DNA from: Pythium myriotylum
Lineage: Eukaryota > Oomycota > Peronosporomycetes > Pythiales > Pythiaceae
NCBI GenBank assembly: GCA_023091665.1
Contig: JALJCQ010000004.1
Coordinates: forward strand, 1,364,001 to 1,428,000
Direction of reading: 5' to 3'
Length of the DNA stretch: 64,000 bases
The notes under the pieces are model-generated. The model saw only the letters and a program-made list of their open reading frames with translations. It had not been told where the DNA came from and ran no database searches. Of the stretch, positions 1 through 13,101 are shown one piece after another (positions within the stretch are counted from its first letter, which is position 1; each line of letters opens with the position of its first letter). Made by a program: the position numbers and the translations under genes.

Positions 1-3000
1 GGCATGTAAAGCAGGAGAAGATTGGTGCGAAACGTTGGGAAGCACGGTACTTCGAGGTGTCTCTTCGTCGCTCGGTTCTTGAAGGGATGAAGAATATAAC
101 TTCGTGGCATCAGATCGTGCGGCTATCAGCTGAAGACGTGCAGCTCGTGTCACTGGGGTTTTTTGAAAACGAAAAGCAGGCGGCGCACGCATTTGACACG
201 GCATTCAAGCGGAGGGATAGCCAAAACCCGTTTAGAGTAGGGAGCGTCACAGCTGGGAAATCCCCCTCGTTGGGTGATCAGCGAGAACCACTGCAGGCGC
301 TCTCAACGAAATTTCAAGCGGTGGTAGTGTCCGACATCTTTGCGAGATGTACGCAACAGCGTCGACTCGAGCTCGCCTACGAGGTACGCCGAGTGTCCAT
401 TCCTTGCAACACTAGATGCTTGTTAAACTAAACTGCTCATGCGTAGAGCCTACTTCAGGCCCTTTCGGCGACTTCATCGCTATCTGCATGCTCGATATAC
501 AGCAAGAGAGCAGGTTGTATTCGTGGCTTTGCTGTTATAGGTCCTATGGTGTCGTCACTGCCCGTATTTCGGCATTTACCATTCGACATAACCGTCATTG
601 CAAAAACTCCGAGGCAGTGGAAACCAACATCGACTAAGATGCTCGACTTAGCAGATACTGAACGGTTTGGACTTAGCCACCTCCGTAATGATCGGTCAGT
701 TAACGTGGACGGATCAGTGTTGCCGATGTCTCGAGGACTCGTGGAGCTCATGTCCTCGCCATCAAATCAGCACGAGACCAAGCTCCCACATTTCTACCAT
801 GGTCTCCCAGATGAATTGAAGCGCATGGTAGTTGAGGAGCAAGACAAAATGAACGCTCGCATAACCCAGAGTTCCGGTGGTGTCTCAAAAGCTTTCCTCA
901 AGCTGGCCAAGAACACCGAGGCTTCCTTCATGCCGAAGTATCTTAAACAGCGACGTGAACTCGTTGTTGCAGTGACGCGCATTCAGCGATCTCTTCGACG
1001 TCGCATGCAGGGTAAAACATTGAGATGTATCGTTCGACGTCACTGGGCTGTGATACACCTGCAGCGTTTATATCGCGGTCACCGCGAACGGATCTTTGCG
1101 CGAGCGTATCGAGAAGTGATGATATCTGCTAGCACTATTGTGCAGACTGTGTACCGGTCCCATCGTTCGCGGGAGCGTACCAAAACACTACGCGCAGCGA
1201 TGCACCATGCCGCCCGAAATATCCAGAGAGTCTATCGTGGCCACGTCGGTCGCGTGTTTGCCCGATGGGTGCGGCAGAAAGAAGCGAGCGCAGTGGCGAT
1301 AGAGAGGGTGGTTCGGGGCTTCATGGCGCGTCGGCGAGTACAGCGCGTGAAAAAGGCTAGACTCAAAAGAACGGTTCTGATACCTGCGGCAACGACAGTT
1401 CAGCGGATGTGGAGAGGAACATGCGGACGACGGCTCGCTCGAGAAAAGCGCCGGGTCCAACACAAACTTCGGGTTTTAGAGCCTGCTGCACTGCGAATTG
1501 AGCGAATTCTTCGTGGATTTCTCGCGAGACGGCTCGCGATGAGGTTCCGTCTTGCTTGGTCAAGTGCTTGTGTCATCCAGAAGTATTGGCGATCCCATCG
1601 ATATTACGGGAAGTGGATGGCGCTTATGGATCTTCGTCGCCGCGACAAGATGGCGACCAAGATCGGTGCACTTGGACGAGGGTACGTTGCTCGCCAGTTC
1701 TACAAGCGAGAGAAACGTCGCTTGCATCTCCAGTTCGTGCTTCAGCCTGCCGCAATCTGCATCCAGCGAGTATATCGCGGCTTTGTCGTCCGAAAGCAAA
1801 ACGAGGACATCCGTGACCGCGTCGAGGCTGCGATCACTCTACAGCAGATGTGGCGTAAGCGAAGCCGCATCAAAACGATCCAAGCCAGACTTCGGGGGTT
1901 CCGTGTCGCCATCCGTGAAGCCAGCGCGACCAAGATCCAGTTCTGGTACAGGTGCTGCAAAGCTAAAGCGTTACTGGCGTTCCTGAAGGCAATGCAGCGT
2001 GCTCGTCATGGCAAGGCAGCACTTGTGATCCAGTGCGCCTGGCGGTCTCACTGTAGTCGAGTCCAACTTCGCGAATTCCGTTTCTGCTCCCGCATCGAGC
2101 GGAAGGCGCAAGCTCTAACCAAGTGGAAGGAGAATCGCGAAGACATCGAGTTCGATATCGAGGACGCACGGACAGATCTCAAACGAATCATCAAGTACAA
2201 GGCGAAGTCTCTCCGACGAATAAAAGAGCTAAAAGAAATGCGAATTGAGTGGGAGCGACGACAGCCCGTCGTTGAGAAAGAGCTTGGTGAGCTTACACAG
2301 GAGGATATCGACCGAGGCTGGGGTGAAGCGTTCCAAACAGAAAAGCACGTGCTACGTTTTCAATTGGAACTCAGCGTCGAAGACATTCTCGCACACAAAG
2401 AACAGATACGCATCTATGAAGCAGAGATAGAGGACCTACGTCTTGAGTTGGAGGATCTTGAACGCGACCTAGAGGAATGCATCATGGACGAGACGATGGA
2501 GCTGGAGACGTACCGTGCTATGGAACTTCAACATGCTCATGAGATGGTTGCACAGGAGAAGGCACGTAAGATCCGTTTGCAGAAAGAGCGATGGGGAGTA
2601 CGCAACGTCCGGAAGAACGTGATTCTTCGATCCCGAGAGGATGTCCAAGTCGTCGAAAGAGAATTGCTCGCTAAGCGACAAGTCCAAGAGCTCGGTGTTC
2701 TAGGGTTCGAGAAGAAACTGCTCCTCAAGGAGAAGATTGAAAAGGCGATTGAAAAAGTTGTTCAGAACCGCGCGAAGCAGAGCGAAGTCGTCATGGAGAT
2801 GAGGCGAGACGCAAAGTTAGTCGCAGGTTTCGACGACGCGATCGAACATATGAAAAAGATCACCGACCATTACTCGTTCGAGTACCGAGTACCAAAGCAA
2901 GATCTACGTGAACTGGTGGATTCTCCCATGTGCGACAGATGCGGCCGCATTTCCTGCGATTGCGACCATTGCGAGGCAAATGGAATTTTGCCAACAGAAG

Positions 3001-3116
3001 CACGTGCCACTTGTGACAACGTATTGATCGATCTCAGCCGAAGTCAGAAAAAGTCAGCAGCTCAATCTGGCACAAACTACGGACATCCGCTGAGGCGCAA
3101 AAGGAATTACGAGTAA
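1..3116 (+). CDS. IQ-motif and coiled-coil protein, 5' end cut by window edge
   Basis: Two exons: the first is open from the left edge to 383 and the second is 459-3116. The intron 384-458 begins GTACGC and ends CTTCAG and keeps the frame. About 1,012 residues are visible. The part encoded from about 970 to 2060 is a run of roughly a dozen IQ-like calmodulin-binding segments (for example IQRVYRGH, IQKYWRSH, IQRVYRGF), followed by a long charged coiled coil (about 2100-2860). The C-terminus holds a cysteine cluster, CDRCGRISCDCDHC. The first exon contains LGFFENEKQAAHAFD, which looks like the second half of an AP2/ERF-type fold; that reading is tentative. IQ plus coiled-coil proteins of this size are common in flagellated protists and usually act as calmodulin-binding cytoskeletal or axonemal scaffolds, but no specific family could be named. 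The true start lies outside the window. Confidence 0.75.
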
Positions 3117-3149
3117 CTCTAGCCTCTCGCCGAGTAGCAAACCACTGTT

Positions 3150-5329
3150 CTAATCGTCGGACCAGTCGGAGGCTTCCGACATACTCATTGAGTCGGCTCG
3201 GTTTCGTAAACCGCGGATTTGCTACGAAGTTCACATTACGCCATTAGGTTAGTAGCAGTAGGCAGCAGCAACTTCGTTTGAAGAACATACCGAGAAGTCC
3301 ACCTTTGACGCCGGGGACTCTTCCACTTTCGGTGGTGGAGGTGGTGGGGCTGGCTTCTTGGGACCATCTTGATCCTGCTTCTTCTTGATGTTGCGGATCT
3401 GGGCCAGCAAGTCGTTCTGCAAGCAACACGTGAGTTTCTTTGTTTACGACACCTCCTGCCTGAAGGCGTACCTCTCCGTCTTCTGAACTACGATCCGAAT
3501 TCTTTTCGCGGCGATCGTCGTCTTCGTCGTCAGACATTTCCACGGTAGGCAGTTGGTTCCGTCGTCGACCTCCATCTTCATCTGCTGGCGGCGGAGGTGG
3601 TGGTGGCGGCGGTTGCGATTGCGCCCCGTCCGGAGTGCTGACCTCCTTCGCCTTGAGTACCTCAACAGGCTTCTGAAATCGCTCGCGATCTCGCTTTTGT
3701 TCAAGTTGATCCTGTTTGCCACTAATAGCAGCCTGGCGACGAAGCATTCGCTGCTTCATTTCCTCTGCGATCGATAAAGGTTTTGCCGGTTGTTGCTGCC
3801 AAAGCGTTTTGTCAGTCACAGCCCCGTACACATCAGAGACAACTCGAACTTACCCCAGGTCGCTCCAATGGATCTGGTTTCTTCTCGTTGGTGTCCACTG
3901 GGCGCAGTCGCTTGCCTGGGTTACGAATCTGTTCTAATAGACTCGCCATGGGATTAGCAGGTGCGGCCGGCTGGTCGTCTTCTTCTTCAGGTTGACCATC
4001 TTCGTCTTCTCGAGCAGGTGGTGGTGGTGGTGGAGGCCCGTCTTCGTCTACTCCCGGTGGTGGAGGAGGAGGTGGCGGTGCTGATTCATCATCTCCATCC
4101 ATTGGTGGCGGTGGAGGCGGAGGAGGTGCGTCATCGCCGACAGCAGAGAAGTCAACCGGCGGAGGTGGAGGAGGCGGAGGGGGAGCTCCGTCGATCGGAC
4201 CGATTGCTGCGTTTTCGTGGCTCGGCTCGAGGGCCGAAGGTGCATCCGTGAATGAGCCAACTGGTGGCAAATCTGGAAGCGAGCTGTCTTGAAACATGGA
4301 CGGAGCGATCGATACCTTTGCATCAGACGCATAGCTGTACTCGGCGATGTTCTCGAGTGGTAAATTCGTTGGAAGCTTGTTCGACAAGTCCTCGAGGGTG
4401 CCCATTGTCGGTCGGTAATCATAATTGAGGCCCTGGGTGTGAGGCAGTTCGTCGCCGTCGACCAAAGTCTTCGGTGCTTGAGCAAGTTCCTTGCGTTTCT
4501 CCTCTTCTTCTTCGTAGTCCGTACCGAGAAGGTTATCCCATGACGTGTACTGCGGGTACGAATCGCAAAGTTCGTTTCATCAATGTCTGCGACTACCTCG
4601 TGCCAATTAGAATAGTACAGACTCACCTTTTGGTACGGGTTCTCGCCTGAGTTGAAGAGCAACACACTTCCAACAGATGGAATGTACTCGGGAAGGCGAC
4701 CAAGCCCTTCCTGCGCACGACAAAAACGCATATGATCAAGGATCGTCCTCAACGAACGGCCACAGGCAGAGCTTGTCCACGAACCTTGGACATGTCGACC
4801 TCCCCTCGCACCGTCTGTCTATATGGGTTGACGGTCTCGAATAGCTCGAGCACCTCCGTCATGACCTGAGTGCGTTGCGTGGGTGCCATTGGTTCCTACA
4901 TGGACACACGCTCGTATCACGAGGAACACAGGTTGGATTCAGGCTACTTACCGCTGGGAGGAAGTGCGTGTCGTCATCGATATTGGCCACGATGACCGGC
5001 GTATCGGCGTACGGCTTGTCATGGAAGAGCGTCTTGGTCGGCGGGAGCACCTTGGGCGCCGGGTACTTGGATGTCGAGAAGACAGTCGTGGGCTTGTTGC
5101 TCGTGCGGCGCGCCGTGATGGCGTTGACTTTGGCCTGGCAGACGCGGATGCGACGGTCGATCTGGCTGACGCGCTCCTTCTCCTGGCCCACTTTGTGCGC
5201 GAGGCGGTTGAAGATGTCGCCCACGACGATGTCCAGCTGCGAGAGCTGCTTGATGACGTCCTTGACCACGAAGGGCGCGCGGAGATCGTCGTAGACGCGC
5301 TCCACGGCGTACACCTGCGTGGTCTGCAT
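3150..5329 (-). CDS. WASHC1: WASH complex subunit 1 (WASHC1)
   Basis: Seven exons on the minus strand, in coding order: 5329-4952, 4895-4785, 4710-4627, 4549-3854, 3795-3472, 3416-3291, 3221-3150; 596 residues. WASHC1 is the nucleation-promoting factor of the WASH complex, which activates Arp2/3 to build branched actin on endosomes. The N-terminus has the WAHD1 hallmarks: VFSTSKYPAP (human has VFSSAKYPAP) and LPEYIPSVGSVLLFNSGENPY, which parallels the human LFNTTENLY region. Proline-rich stretches follow, then a WH2-like segment SLLEQIRNPGKRLRPVD and a second related segment DLLAQIRNIKKK. The last exon, only 72 nt, supplies an acidic tail ending SDWSDD, the expected Arp2/3-binding A motif with its tryptophan. 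An ATG at 5329 was chosen because the open frame upstream has only GTG. An alternative end without the last splice would lack the acidic tail. Confidence 0.9.
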
Positions 5330-5592
5330 CGCGTCCGCTTGTGGGATCCGTGCGTGGGACACGGAGAAACCCGAGCTGACGATGGCACTACGAAGAGCTC
5401 CGACCCTCGTGAGAATGACTTTGCTGTCAGCCTAAACTCAGTACTGGATCATATTACAGTATGCTTTTTAATAAAAGACCTCCGCGACTTCAACTTGAAG
5501 CGGCTTCAACTCGCGACCTTCTCTATCTCGTTCGTCGTCTCTCTTCCAAACAATTGTACATTGCAAGCTCGAGGCAGAACGAGCTAGTTCGG

Positions 5593-7838
5593 CTAATACC
5601 GTCCATTATTCATCATCGCCGCGGCCTTGAAACAGAAATCGAGACAGAGAGGCACGTGGTCCGACGCGTACTGGCAGTTTGGTAGCGCAGTCTTTGAGTA
5701 AGCCTCGAGAACCTCGGGTGGGTGGACTTTAAGACCAGCAAAGGGCGTAAGCAGCTCTGGGGTGTGCCACACGTAGTCGGCCACACCTGTCCAGTGACCT
5801 GCAGACAAAGTCAACCTCAGTATGAGGTGCATTTGGTCACTGACGGAAATCGCACTCACCGGTGTAGTTGGTGTACTCTGGCTCGGATCCAAACACCGAG
5901 GCGTAGGCACTCCCAAACCCAATGTGGTGGTCAAGATCCATATTCGCGAAGAGTTCAGTGACTTGCTGTATTTCGGGGTGATCGAGCGACACGTGATTCC
6001 GCACCATGAACTCGTACACAGCGCTTGTCGGCTCGCTATTGAAATCCCCACAGAGAATTATCGGGAGATGGCGCGATAACGCAACTCGTTCGATCTGCAA
6101 CATCGGTGTTTATGAATCGAGGATTATTATGGAACATCCAAGAAGTGTCACAGACCTGTTTAACAAGAGCGACGGTCTGCCATAATTTGACATCTGGAAA
6201 TTTTGGATTCGAAAAAACATGGACGTTCGCGACACATAACAGAGGACCCGTTTGTTTTCGAGCTAGTTTAGCCAAGAAACATGGATGAGCAGCTTTCGTG
6301 GTTGCGTCTGAAAAAGATCCACGTACAAATTTCGATGTTTGATGGTATGACTTCCAACACGACGATCTGTGCGACGTTGTCACGGGTCAGCCTGGTTCTT
6401 ATGCGGTTGATACTCGACTGGAACGACTGCAAAAAAAACATCCAGTTCAGAAGACATTGAGTTTTTCTCTCACATAGTGGTCATCGCTCACATCTCTCTC
6501 GCCCATAGATGCGGAAGGATACGCTATATCGAAATCGTTCATGGCAGCGGCCAGGTAGTCGCTCGCGATCTCATTGAACTCGAGTGGATACTGCTCTTTC
6601 ATGATAAAGCGGTTGCGCTTATAGAAGACAGCGCAACCATCGACTTTGCCTTCAAGTCCCATTGACTCACGAGTCTTCTTCAAGTACCAACCTTCGTATC
6701 CCCACTCAGACATCATCGGGTAAAAGAATTTCTTGTAGTGATCGCCTTGAACTTCCTGCCAGTTCAAGCGCTAAGAAATAATACTTCTATGCGGTTGGCC
6801 ACACTTTCATACCTGAAGACAGATGATGTCAGCATTATATGACTGGAGTTCACGTTGGAGAATCTCGCGACGAAAAGACCAATTCAGTGCCCACACGGGA
6901 CAGTAGGGATACATTTGACGAGTTGCATAGATCTCGGCGAGAATATTGTACGTGAGCACGCGGAAGACACCAATCTGGCGAAGACGCGGTGTCGGCCGTT
7001 CTTCATGCACATTTGCAAGCATCTGGCGCTTTGGTGGCATAGGAGGGACTGGAATAGAAAAAGAGTGCTGTCAGCTACAATTTCCAGCACGGTGGTTCTC
7101 AAGCAGCCAACGCACAAGGCAACACAATCCCTGTGTCGACTAACTTCGTCAGCTCTGATCGCCCATCTCGTTTGACAGCCCTGCACGCGACACGTAAGAC
7201 ATGGCCGACATCTTCAACTGTTGGGGTATAGCCTCGTGCCCTACAGTCAGAAGGTACATCAGTCTCGCCGAAGACGACGTCAACATAGCACAGCTCTTTC
7301 TCTCCACATACTGTTGGTTTGGGATTTCTATCCATGAGTCTTCTCTCACAGGACAAAATGACTCCATGTTGTATAGTTGCGACTTCCACGATAGCTTGTC
7401 TGCAGCTGACTCAAGTCGGTCCATGGTGTCGTGTAGCTGTTTATGCTTGCGCCACGCGAGGCGGAAGCATTCAGGCCCACAAAAACACGAGTGATCACGT
7501 GTGATGCCCAAGCGGCAGCACAGTACACACTCGAGCTTAGCCACGAGCAACAATACATTGCCGTCCCCTTGGCGAGGACACTCGGGATTCGCACATGCTC
7601 GGCGCAGCGCCGAACGGTACCAACGGAACTCCATATCGACGACCTGGTCATCAATATCACCGTCGACAGACCGGAAAAACGCGTGCGTCATCATCTGGCA
7701 GCCTTCCACAGGTTGGTCCACGCGCAGAGAGATCTTACCCTCGCCATGTACCGGCGAGCCTTTCGGTGGCGAGACTGACACCGCCTGACGACGATTGCGA
7801 GAGGCCGGCGAGTGGAACGTTTGGATGGACCGCGACAT
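5593..7838 (-). CDS. CCR4-like deadenylase with N-terminal MYND-like zinc finger
   Basis: Eight exons, coding order: 7838-7312, 7240-7116, 7048-6813, 6755-6474, 6426-6327, 6262-6156, 6094-5860, 5798-5593; 605 residues. The product is an exonuclease/endonuclease/phosphatase-family poly(A) nuclease of the CCR4/CNOT6 group, expected to shorten mRNA tails within the CCR4-NOT complex in the cytoplasm. The catalytic landmarks are present in order: TYNILAE, CLQEVQGDHY, LLCVANVHV, CGDFNSEPTSA and the terminal SDH. The N-terminal 200 residues contain paired cysteines ending in HSCFCGPECF and HKQLH, like the zinc-binding module of plant CCR4a/b rather than the leucine-rich repeats of yeast and animals. 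Exons 5 and 6 are joined by a 64-nt intron (6326-6263). That splice gives the same spacing as the plant proteins; the shorter 19-nt alternative is too small to be an intron. Confidence 0.9.
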
Positions 7839-8540
7839 TGTTCTAAAGGCTTTCGCAGCGCATGTCACGATCAGTGAAGTCTAGTGCTCCCTGCTTTACA
7901 TTGACGTACCAGCCAATAGGTATTGAGTGTTCACTGACTGTTGGTGGTGTGAGGTGGTTGATCATGCGCTGGCTGCTGCTCGGGAGGAGGCGAGAATTCT
8001 CCGTTACACTTTGGCTCGATGGCATCCAGAAGCCGCTAGTCTCACCTCCCAGTCCGAATGCGCTTTGGCAGGAACGGAGACCGCAGATACCGACCCACGT
8101 CGACGAGAACGCGCGACTTATGGAGCACCGGTGTCAAATAGATACGTCTCTCTAACTCGACCACAACTCCGCCAATACGCAGAGCCACGCGCTCAGAACC
8201 GCGCTGCTGACTAGACGAGCGTCTGCTCTCGAGAGTGGCGCGGTCCGTCGATGCCTCCGTCCGCTGCTCGCAGTGTCGCCGGCGCCGCAACGTGCCGCCT
8301 TCTTGGTGGCCTCCACTTGGCACCTCGGTTGAACTCGCAGTGTTCGGTGTCTCCAGAACAAACAAACGCTCCCTCTGTAACCGGTTTTAAGAGGAGCCCA
8401 CCCGCGACCGTAACCTCTCCGTAATTTACGGCCTTTTCGCTTCAACGAGTGTCACACCAACGGGGGATTCTCTATTGAAGTGGTCCACGTGACCTTCTAC
8501 GTTGGGTACAGCGAGGCGGCACTGCGATCTCTCTGATATC
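7839..8540. other. Intergenic region between divergent genes
   Basis: About 700 bp separates the CCR4-like gene (minus) from the first oxidoreductase gene (plus), so it should hold both promoters. Minus-strand frames of about 100 codons at 8042-8445 lack a convincing ATG start and show no recognisable motif. No repeat or RNA gene was seen. Confidence 0.4.
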
Positions 8541-10102
<1,562 letters not shown>

Positions 10103-10919
10103 GGAAAGTAGTTGGTGGTGTTTACGTTAGTTACTGCGATATGCATACAAACCTACGAAATGAAAATGATACAACGATGGGCTGCATAGTAAGCAGGATA
10201 CATTTGTGGCAAAGCTGTTTCAAGCTGTGTCTCAATACACGCAAGGTTCTCATCGAGTCAAAGTTGTTCACGACGAATGAACCCCTCCATACCGGGTAAA
10301 CGTTGTGTATCGAGCCATATCTGCCGGCTCGACAGACATGCTGTTACAGTCTCTGCGGGACAGCAGATAAAAAGGACGAAGTCCATTCCAACATGTCACC
10401 GCCGAGTGTGTCGATTAGCGAGGTGACTCATACCTTCAAGTGGTAAGAGTATTCAACGCTACTTTCAGGATTTCTTCCTCAGATATCGCCTGCGCGTGCT
10501 TTCGGAACCCGAGCATCAGTTTAGCACTGTCTTGATCCTACCAATACTCAAACTCGGGACCCTCCCAGCATCCTCTTTCGGCTGTTGGGAGCGCAATCCA
10601 CGGTGGAAACACTGCAGAACCCGACCGAGAGCAGGATGCCAGCGCGAAAACGAGCGTGTAGTACTACATACAATTGCATGTCTCAGGCCCGTTCCCAACC
10701 AGTTCGTTACTCGAGCATGCACGCATGCTCGGGTTCGCAAAAAAAAAGGCCAGTCTGCGTTGATTCGACAAAAGTAATTGTTTAGCAAGCCGATTGAATT
10801 CCTCAACATGTGTCAAAATCGTTAAAATTCATGGCATGAAATAAAAGCATCCGGTGCTGGATCCTTGTCAGCTGCACTGCATTCGAGTGTCGAGCGAGTC
10901 GAAGTGTCGCAGCGCCAGC
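10103..10919. other. Gene-free stretch with repeat fragment
   Basis: No coding feature could be supported here. It contains the repeat fragment at 10685-10729, which has a partner in opposite orientation at 22077-22121. The rest shows no homology that I recognise. Confidence 0.4.
10685..10729 (+). repeat. Left member of an inverted repeat pair with a local hairpin
   Basis: Positions 10685-10706 are identical to the reverse complement of 22100-22121 (22 of 22 bases). Looser similarity continues inward on both copies. Here the repeat runs into a perfect palindrome, CGAGCATGC-AC-GCATGCTCG (10712-10731), a 9-bp stem with a 2-nt loop. Both copies read inward, towards the island. They could be terminal repeats of a composite element or two scattered copies of a common short repeat. 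No clear target-site duplication was seen. Confidence 0.5.
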
Positions 10920-11999
10920 TCACTCACGTCGCCGACGTGAGTGAGCCGTCAGCAGCTTGGCGTCGAACATGAGGCCGTCGCCGAAACGGTTCTTAAGATG
11001 CTGCACGCTGCCGAGGCACTTGAGACCGCCGCGCGTGCAGGGCGCCTCGCATTCTTCCATGCTGTGCGTGGTGAGCACGACGGTGGATTCCTTGTTATAG
11101 GTCGAGACTCGGAGATGACGTCCCACATGAAACGACGCGAGACGGTATCATGCCAGTAGACGGCTCGTCGAGGAAGAGGATGGATGCGGAGCCGATCATG
11201 ACGATGGCGACGGAGAGTTTGCGCTTGTTAGCGCCACTGAAACTGCCGGCGAGCTTGTGTTCAAAGTCGAGGAGGTTGAGCTGCGTCATCTTCTCGTGGA
11301 CGACGGCGTCGAGATCTTGGGGCTTGATGCCCTTGATCTGAGCGAACAACTCGAGATGCTCGCGCACGGAGAGCAAGTCGAAGAGCGCGTCAAACTGCGG
11401 ACAGTATCCGATCTCGCGTCGTACCTCCAGTTGTTCAGTGAGAATGTCGAAGCCGCTGAGTGTGGCACTGCTCGAAGTGGGAACGATGTCTCCCGTGAGC
11501 ATCTTCATGGTGGTAGTTTTGCCTGCGCCGTTGATTCCAAGAAGCCGAAATACTCGCCGCGCTTGAGACCGAAGGAGAGGTTCTTGTCGGTGGCCTTGTT
11601 TCCCATGCGGTAGACTTTGCGTAGACCTTGGAGCTCGATCATGTCTGCGTCAGCCCGACCGGTGGCGACTCGCTCGACTTCTGCGGCGACGTCGACGTGG
11701 TTGGCATCGTGAGTACTGTCGATCATGTCGAGCACGAAAGACACGATCAGCAAGCCGAGACCAAGCAGGAAGTTGATCAAGATCATCTTTGTCTGCGATG
11801 AGGCCGCCTTCGTGAACGCAAACGACCAGCTGTACGCGTAGGAGCAAATCGCAATGCCGAAGAAGAGGAAGAGGACGATCACGGTCGTGAACGTGTTGCA
11901 TCTACAATAGAGACACTTACCTGAGCCGGTAAGAGATACCAGATTGTACGCCTGGATCAGGATGAACGCGACACACCCCGGCACGAGATACACAAGCAC
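10920..11999 (-). pseudogene. ABCA-type ABC transporter relic, 3' half (TMD2 end and NBD2)
   Basis: Reading from 11999 down, the segment encodes membrane helices (LVYLVPGCVAFILIQAYN), the linker VAAEVERVATGRAD, then an ABCA nucleotide-binding domain with MLTGDIVPTS, REIGYCPQFDALFDLL, the Walker B LFLDEPSTGM and [11 protein letters not shown]. It is broken in several places. One base is missing in Walker A near 11538, so the expected GINGAGKTT is shifted out of frame. Another is missing after the STGM motif near 11140. The signature reads SGANKRK instead of SGGNKRK, and residues are lost in the CTR-to-LKCLG region. The upstream part of the same transporter lies next to it on the opposite strand (12000-12770). 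Confidence 0.85.
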
Positions 12000-12770
12000 C
12001 ACTCAGCATCTTCCTTCCCATCTTCTGGCTAATCATGGGTCTCTCCTTGCTTCAAGCCGGTGAGGTCACTAACGTCGATCCAAAGATCCCGCTCACAACG
12101 GACGGGCTCGCGAAGAAATTACCCAACAACCAAGTCGTGGTGCCAGCGTATTTTCAGACCAGTGTAGGCGATTGGTGCTCGAGCGCAATAGACCAGTCGT
12201 ATTTTTCGGGTGGATCTCCCGTGGCGGTCGACGCATCCGAGATCGGAAACCCACCGTACTCGGATGATAGCCCAACAGTGTCACCTACTCAAATCCCACC
12301 ATCAACTACACTGACGCCACTGGTTGCCTCCTGAAGTTCAGCGAAGCGGTGTACGAGCGAGGATACAAAGAGGATATTAAGAGCCAGTTTGACGCGTTCC
12401 ACGCCCACGGCGACAGCGGCGCACGAGTGATGAGCTACAACGTCATGATCAACACAACCATTCCTCACGGGCTTCCGGTGTTCAAGGGGTTGAGGATCAG
12501 TCGATTTACCGCCTCTTTGCCAAACAAGCTGCTCCAAGCATCGACGCGTCGTCCCTCTCACTGAAGGTGAACAGCCATCCGATTCCACAAACGGCGTCGA
12601 CGACAGCTCTTTTGTCGGGCTTCTTGTCTTTCAGCGCGTGTCTTTTCATCGCGATTGCCATGGGCTATCCAGCGTCAATAGTGGTCTTTCTCGTCAACGA
12701 AAGACACCTTGATCACAACTCGAAGCACCAGCAACTCGTCTCGGGGGTGAGTCTGTCAGCGTTCTGGCTC
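12000..12770 (+). pseudogene. ABCA-type ABC transporter relic, inverted TMD2/extracellular-loop segment
   Basis: From 12000 the plus strand encodes PLSIFLPIFWLIMGLSLLQA, a first membrane helix of TMD2, then an extracellular loop (RVMSYNVMINTTIPHGLPV, SLKVNSHPIPQ) and further helices ending SGVSLSAFWL at about 12770. Frame changes near 12270 and 12500 show that it is not functional. In an intact ABCA protein this piece would come immediately before the sequence encoded on the minus strand from 11999 down. Flipping 12000-12770 would restore the order. No NBD1 or TMD1 was found, so the relic is also truncated at its 5' end. Confidence 0.8.
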
Positions 12771-13101
12771 GAGAGTCGGTCGTCGAATGTGAGCGAGTGA
12801 TTGGTGTCGGTGCGAGAAAAGAGCATCGCCGTGACGTCCAGATCGCGGAGAGTGTGACGTACGTGTCCAGTGGGGCCGAGAGCCTACGCCAGTGCGAATG
12901 CCAAGGTAACACGCGGAGAGCCCACGCGTCGCCACCTCCACCTCGATAATCACCACACATACAAGCGCTACGATCACGTCAAAAGTCGGCTTAAGGACTA
13001 ACAGAAACATAGATGATCACGCAGATTGAATAACCTTGGATTGATTTTTTTAAAAACAAATGCAGATTGGAAAGCTCAGCTAAGTTGCAAGAAGAATGCC
13101 A
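12771..13101. other. Gene-free stretch
   Basis: It lies between the inverted ABCA piece and the SAP/trihelix gene. No feature is supported. Minus-strand frames here are open, but none shows a recognisable domain. Confidence 0.3.

Noticed and set aside
4010..4200. Tandem GGTGGTGGAGG-like repeats
   Set aside because: They encode the polyproline region of WASHC1 on the minus strand and are not an independent repeat element.
4883..5587. 234-codon plus-strand frame
   Set aside because: It is antisense to the first exons of WASHC1, which are supported by conserved motifs and consistent splice sites.
6308..6326. 19-nt GT-AG interval in the CCR4-like gene
   Set aside because: Too short for a spliceosomal intron. 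The 64-nt interval 6263-6326 gives a better match in length to related proteins.
8042..8445. Minus-strand frames of about 100 codons upstream of oxidoreductase copy 1
   Set aside because: They start with non-ATG codons, overlap each other and show no known motif.
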